Below the pieces are notes generated by a model. It searched no databases. It saw only the letters and a list, made by a program, of their open reading frames with translations, and had not been told where the DNA came from. Shown piece after piece: positions 61,906-64,000 of a DNA stretch of 64,000 bases. Made by a program: the position numbers and the translations under genes. This DNA comes from a virus, in IMG/VR virus record IMGVR_UViG_3300034272_001354, positions 1-64,000 of that record; one strand, given 5' to 3'. Position 1 is the first letter of the stretch; each line of letters starts with the position of its first letter.

Positions 61906-62298
61906 TTACATTTTAACTTCTTGGTGACCCCCACCCCATAAATAACCATCACCATAATTTGTACAAATTTCTTCACCGGGTTGGATTGTTTGTAAAGCAT
62001 AAAATTGGAATGCTCTTTTTGTTGGATGATTTCTCCACATAGCATTATTTGTATCTGAATGATTATATATACACCCATAACCTAATGGAATCACATATTC
62101 TTCCCAATTTGGTCCTTGAGGATAACAAAATCTATAATCATCAAGTAGTTTTGATTTTTCCCATTTTTTTGTGGGTAATTTTACTAAATGACATTCTTCA
62201 ATTACCTCATCTTTTTGAATAACGTCAATAGCAAAGACCCCCATTCCTTTTCCTGGTGAGGGTTTAATTTCTATTTTAGTAGGTATTAATAAATTCAT
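61906..62298 (-). CDS. SET-domain protein methyltransferase
   Basis: 130 aa, a minimal SET domain. GKGMGVFAIDVIQKDEVIEE (SAM loop and strand), GYGCIYNHSDTNNA (the NHS-type pseudoknot core), FQFYALQTIQPGEEICTNYG (the GEEL..NYG motif with catalytic Tyr). SET enzymes methylate lysines. Bacterial and phage homologues exist, but substrates are rarely known. Its place beside smpB and the RNA genes makes ribosomal or RNA-binding proteins candidate targets; that is inference. Confidence 0.85.
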   Translation of the reverse strand: MNLLIPTKIEIKPSPGKGMGVFAIDVIQKDEVIEECHLVKLPTKKWEKSKLLDDYRFCYPQGPNWEEYVIPLGYGCIYNHSDTNNAMWRNHPTKRAFQFYALQTIQPGEEICTNYGDGYLWGGGHQEVKM

Positions 62299-62311
62299 AA
62301 TTTAATTATAA

Positions 62312-62341
62312 TAAAAAAAGGAACTATTTCAAGTCCCTTTT
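62312..62341 (-). terminator. Terminator at the smpB end
   Basis: AAAAGGGACT / AGTTCCTTTT (minus strand, one G-T pair) with loop TGAAAT and a T run. The smpB TAG stop lies inside the stem. Confidence 0.85.
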
Positions 62342-62761
62342 CATATCTCTTTCAATATCCCGAGATTTAATACTATCTCGTTTATCGTGGAGTTTTTTTC
62401 CTTTGGCGAGAGCAATCTCCATCTTAACCAATCCGGTGTCATTTATGAAGACACGATAAGGAATGATGGTTGTCCCGTTTATTAACTCACGTTCCAACTT
62501 ATTTAGTTCTTTTTTCTTGGCCAATAGTTTTCTATCTTTAACTGTTTCATGGAATGACCCATAACCATAATCGGAGATGTTCATTCCCTTTATAAACAAT
62601 TCCCCATCATTAAAATAACAATACCCTTCAGATATGGAGACCTTTCCTTGACGGATGGACTTCACCTCTGAACCAACTAATTTGATTCCCACAATTAGGG
62701 TTTCTAAGAATGAATACTCAAACTTGGCTTTCTTATTGACTATGTTAATTGATTTTTTCAT
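62324..62761 (-). CDS. smpB: SmpB, tmRNA-binding protein
   Basis: 145 aa from the ATG at 62759-62761; a longer frame starts upstream of the promoter and is rejected. NKKAKFEYSFLETLIVGIKL, GSEVKSIRQGKVSISEGYCY and ALAKGKKLHDKRDSIKSRDI are standard SmpB signatures, including the basic C-terminal tail that enters the mRNA channel. It binds the tRNA-like part of tmRNA and delivers it to stalled ribosomes. The host-type promoter ends 4 bp before the ATG, so the mRNA is likely leaderless. Confidence 0.95.
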   Translation of the reverse strand: MKKSINIVNKKAKFEYSFLETLIVGIKLVGSEVKSIRQGKVSISEGYCYFNDGELFIKGMNISDYGYGSFHETVKDRKLLAKKKELNKLERELINGTTIIPYRVFINDTGLVKMEIALAKGKKLHDKRDSIKSRDIERDMKRDLK

Positions 62762-62765
62762 AGGA

Positions 62766-62796
62766 CAAAGATAATATAAAAATTGGTATAAACAAA
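62766..62796 (-). promoter_or_regulatory. Host-type promoter of smpB
   Basis: Minus strand TTTG (62793-62796), 19 bp, TATCTTTG (62766-62773): an exact consensus. The -33 element overlaps the T run of the upstream RNA terminator, so the two units are packed with no spare bases. Confidence 0.85.
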
Positions 62797-62827
62797 AAAA
62801 GGTGTCACATTTCTGTAACACCTTTTT
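62794..62827 (-). terminator. Terminator of the large non-coding RNA
   Basis: AAAAAGGTGT / ACACCTTTTT with an inner partly paired loop (TACAGAAATGTG on the minus strand), followed by T7. Confidence 0.85.
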
Positions 62828-63715
62828 GGCTAATACGATGAGAATACTCGTGTTATTAAGAATCTTCGGAAGGATTATTGTTTCCCTTCTTTTCCACCAT
62901 CTTTTGAATGGTAATCCTCAGTGACAATTGGTTAGACCAATTACTCCTTGAGATATCATCTACTCTCTTATTATTCAACTCTCTTCAACCTTGCGGGCTG
63001 ACTCCGGATTCGACTCCGTAGAGGTTTTTCGTAAGAATACATTCTGACTTGCGGTCATCCTGTGCAACGAACGGCTCGTTACTATGTAGTCACCTTGTCG
63101 ATGATACCTGACAGACACTTTTGCTTATGTATCTTTTTAGTTTTACTTAAAATGTCCTATAAGTTAATTGTGTTGTGGATGTGTCCAAGTAGAGGTCTGT
63201 CGTAAGCTTCGTTATCTTTTGAACAACAAAATACTAATCTACTCGGTAGAGTGTCCCCACTCTCATATTTTAAGATTACTTCAAACTGACATCTTGGTAG
63301 ATGTTTCGTAAGGTTAGTAGCGACACCACTCGTTCTCTAACTTACCTTTCGGTTTTAAGTCCCCTTTGATATTGGAATCCGTAATTATAAGGTTGGATGA
63401 CCCTATTTCTCACATAATCCCTATCGGTTATTCTTGTTGGTGTTCCCACCTCAACCTGACGACCCACATCGCCCGGTCACCCAACCACTTTCTCTAAAGC
63501 GTTGCCCTCAATACTGAAGGTCAGGTGATATCCGACTTGTATACTCGAGCTCCCTTTCAGAAGCCGCAGAACCAATAACACTAATGATTCCACTTTATCC
63601 CGGTTTCCCGGTTTATTTAAGGATGATATACCACCCATTATCGTTTCTTACATCACCGAAGTGTGTAATGGATAATCTAAAATTTCTAAGAACGTTTAAG
63701 GTTTCCCTCAATTGT
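62797..63715 (-). ncRNA. Large structured non-coding RNA, about 0.92 kb (GOLLD/ROOL-like candidate)
   Basis: The region has no plausible gene on either strand, yet has its own consensus promoter and terminator. It is less AT-rich than its surroundings and full of stable hairpins. On the minus strand these include CCGG-GAAA-CCGG (63600-63611), GGTG-GGAA-CACC (63439-63450), ACC-GAAA-GGT (63344-63353) and AGAGTG-GGGA-CACTCT (63248-63263), all GNRA tetraloops, and ATTGGT-CTA-ACCAAT (within 62926-62942). Known giant phage RNAs of about 0.6-0.9 kb next to tRNA genes are ROOL and GOLLD. Class membership is a guess; no rRNA or RNase P signatures are seen. Confidence 0.75.
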
Positions 63716-63719
63716 TTTA

Positions 63720-63750
63720 CAAAGATAAGTGATTTTTTTCATTTGTCAAG
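63720..63750 (-). promoter_or_regulatory. Host-type promoter of the large RNA
   Basis: Minus strand TTGACAAATG... with TTG followed by 19 bp and TATCTTTG (63720-63727): both elements match the Bacteroidetes consensus. Transcription should start near 63715. Confidence 0.85.
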
Positions 63751-63787
63751 CACTTTATAAAACTTTTTTTTAATTTTTTTTTATTTG

Positions 63788-63878
63788 TGGTATCGGCGGG
63801 GTTCGAACCTGCGGCACAGAGTCTTTCGTTACTCTTGCTCTACCAAGGAAGATAAATCTTCCACTGAGCTACAATACC
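63788..63878 (-). tRNA. tRNA-like element with a hairpin inserted in the D-loop
   Basis: 91 nt. Acceptor GGTATTG / CGATACC pairs over 7 bp (one U-G) with discriminator A; CCA is not encoded. The D-stem is GCTC / GAGC. The D-loop, normally AGTTGGTA, carries an extra GGAAGATTTATCTTCC that folds on itself. The T-arm is GCAGG-TTCGAAC-CCCGC with one A-C mismatch. The anticodon stem AGAGT / ACTCT encloses eight bases (AACGAAAG) without U33, so the anticodon cannot be assigned (CGA or GAA by position). It may be a modified tRNA, a decoy or a decayed gene. Confidence 0.6.
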
Positions 63879-63890
63879 ATGTAAAAAAAA

Positions 63891-63963
63891 TGTGGGTGTA
63901 TGCTCTACCATCTGAGCTACGGATAAATCCGGAGGGATTTGAAACCTCGACACGACACCCACA
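63891..63963 (-). other. Circularly permuted tRNA-like element
   Basis: 73 nt, exactly tRNA size. Read 5'-3' on the minus strand: TGTGGGTGT, variable-like CGTGTC, T-arm GAGGT-TTCAAAT-CCCTC, CGGAT-TT-ATCCG (both acceptor strands joined), TA, D-arm GCTC-AGATGGTA-GAGC, A, T, ACACCCACA. The T-arm therefore precedes the D-arm, and the ends, perfectly complementary over 9 bp, lie where the anticodon arm should be. A T8 run follows, as in a terminator. No anticodon and no 3' CCA. The T-arm has one T-C mismatch. Confidence 0.7.
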
Positions 63964-64000
63964 CTAATCTTTCAATATTTTTATGAACTTTATTTCTTGT

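Noticed and set aside
62797-63715. Possible rRNA fragment, RNase P RNA or second tmRNA
   Set aside because: No GAGGAAAGTCC or ACAGAA-type RNase P motifs, no recognisable 16S/23S stretches, and no tRNA-like ends. A segment resembling GGATTCGAC near 63005 lies on the wrong strand for the promoter.
63788-63878. Assigning an amino acid to the first tRNA-like element
   Set aside because: With eight loop bases and no U33, any of ACG, CGA or GAA could be read as anticodon; none can be supported.
63891-64000. Two ordinary tRNAs broken by the window edge or lying head to tail
   Set aside because: The sequence upstream of the T-arm (63964-64000) has no D-arm, the segment after the D-arm has no T-arm before the next gene, and the 73-nt unit closes on itself with a 9-bp helix.

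Overview
The window is a 64 kb stretch of an AT-rich genome from a large tailed phage of a Bacteroidetes (probably flavobacterial) host. The phage assignment rests on T4-type head and packaging genes: large terminase (gp17-like, 47170-48939), portal (gp20-like, 44720-46588), prohead protease (gp21-like, 42476-43201), acidic scaffold (gp22-like, 40556-42082) and major capsid protein (gp23-like, 38606-40522). A gp55-like late sigma factor (28149-28898), PhoH and dUTPase agree with this. The host assignment rests on seven good matches to the Bacteroidetes promoter (TTTG or TTG, exactly 19 bp, TAnnTTTG), signal peptides ending in SFSQ or SFGQ, near absence of Shine-Dalgarno sites, and a tmRNA tag that starts with glycine.

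Layout. 1-11529 (minus): adhesion and tail-fibre proteins, namely a giant Gly-Ser-Thr collagen-like fibre cut by the left edge, a 2OG-Fe(II) oxygenase, a beta-helix fibre, Pro-Thr-rich proteins and a Cys-rich lectin-like protein. 11580-14446 (plus): small probable structural proteins. 14558-28149 (plus): a glycan cluster (about eight glycosyltransferases, a cytidylyltransferase, a DegT aminotransferase, an O-methyltransferase, a GNAT acetyltransferase) with dUTPase, an exonuclease and PhoH mixed in. 28149-35589 (plus): late sigma factor, baseplate hub and other virion genes. 36131-56102 (mostly minus): head, packaging and internal head proteins, interrupted by plus-strand genes for small exported proteins and ribosomal protein bS21. 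56215-63963: a translation and protein-quality-control region holding a ClpC-like unfoldase, a PepT-like peptidase, a tmRNA, a membrane coiled-coil protein, a SET-domain protein, SmpB, a structured non-coding RNA of about 0.9 kb, and two abnormal tRNA-like elements.

The most striking content is at the right end. The phage has its own trans-translation set: a tmRNA with the G3-U70 alanine identity pair whose predicted tag GLVRQDELVNVA lacks the usual ALAA end, SmpB, and a Clp ATPase that has lost its N domain but keeps a ClpP-docking VGF loop. Next to it lies a large RNA with several GNRA hairpins, comparable in size and setting to GOLLD/ROOL RNAs. Beside that lies one tRNA-like sequence with a hairpin inserted in its D-loop and another that is circularly permuted (T-arm before D-arm, acceptor ends joined, termini in a 9-bp helix). 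Both carry the octamer GATTTATC at a hairpin apex.

Two promoter classes are visible. The quality-control genes, the large RNA and the exported proteins have host-type promoters. About eighteen other transcription units, mainly structural, have TATTTAT(A/T/C) shortly before the start codon; this is a candidate late promoter for the gp55-like sigma factor. Functions come from reading the sequence by eye; no database search was run.
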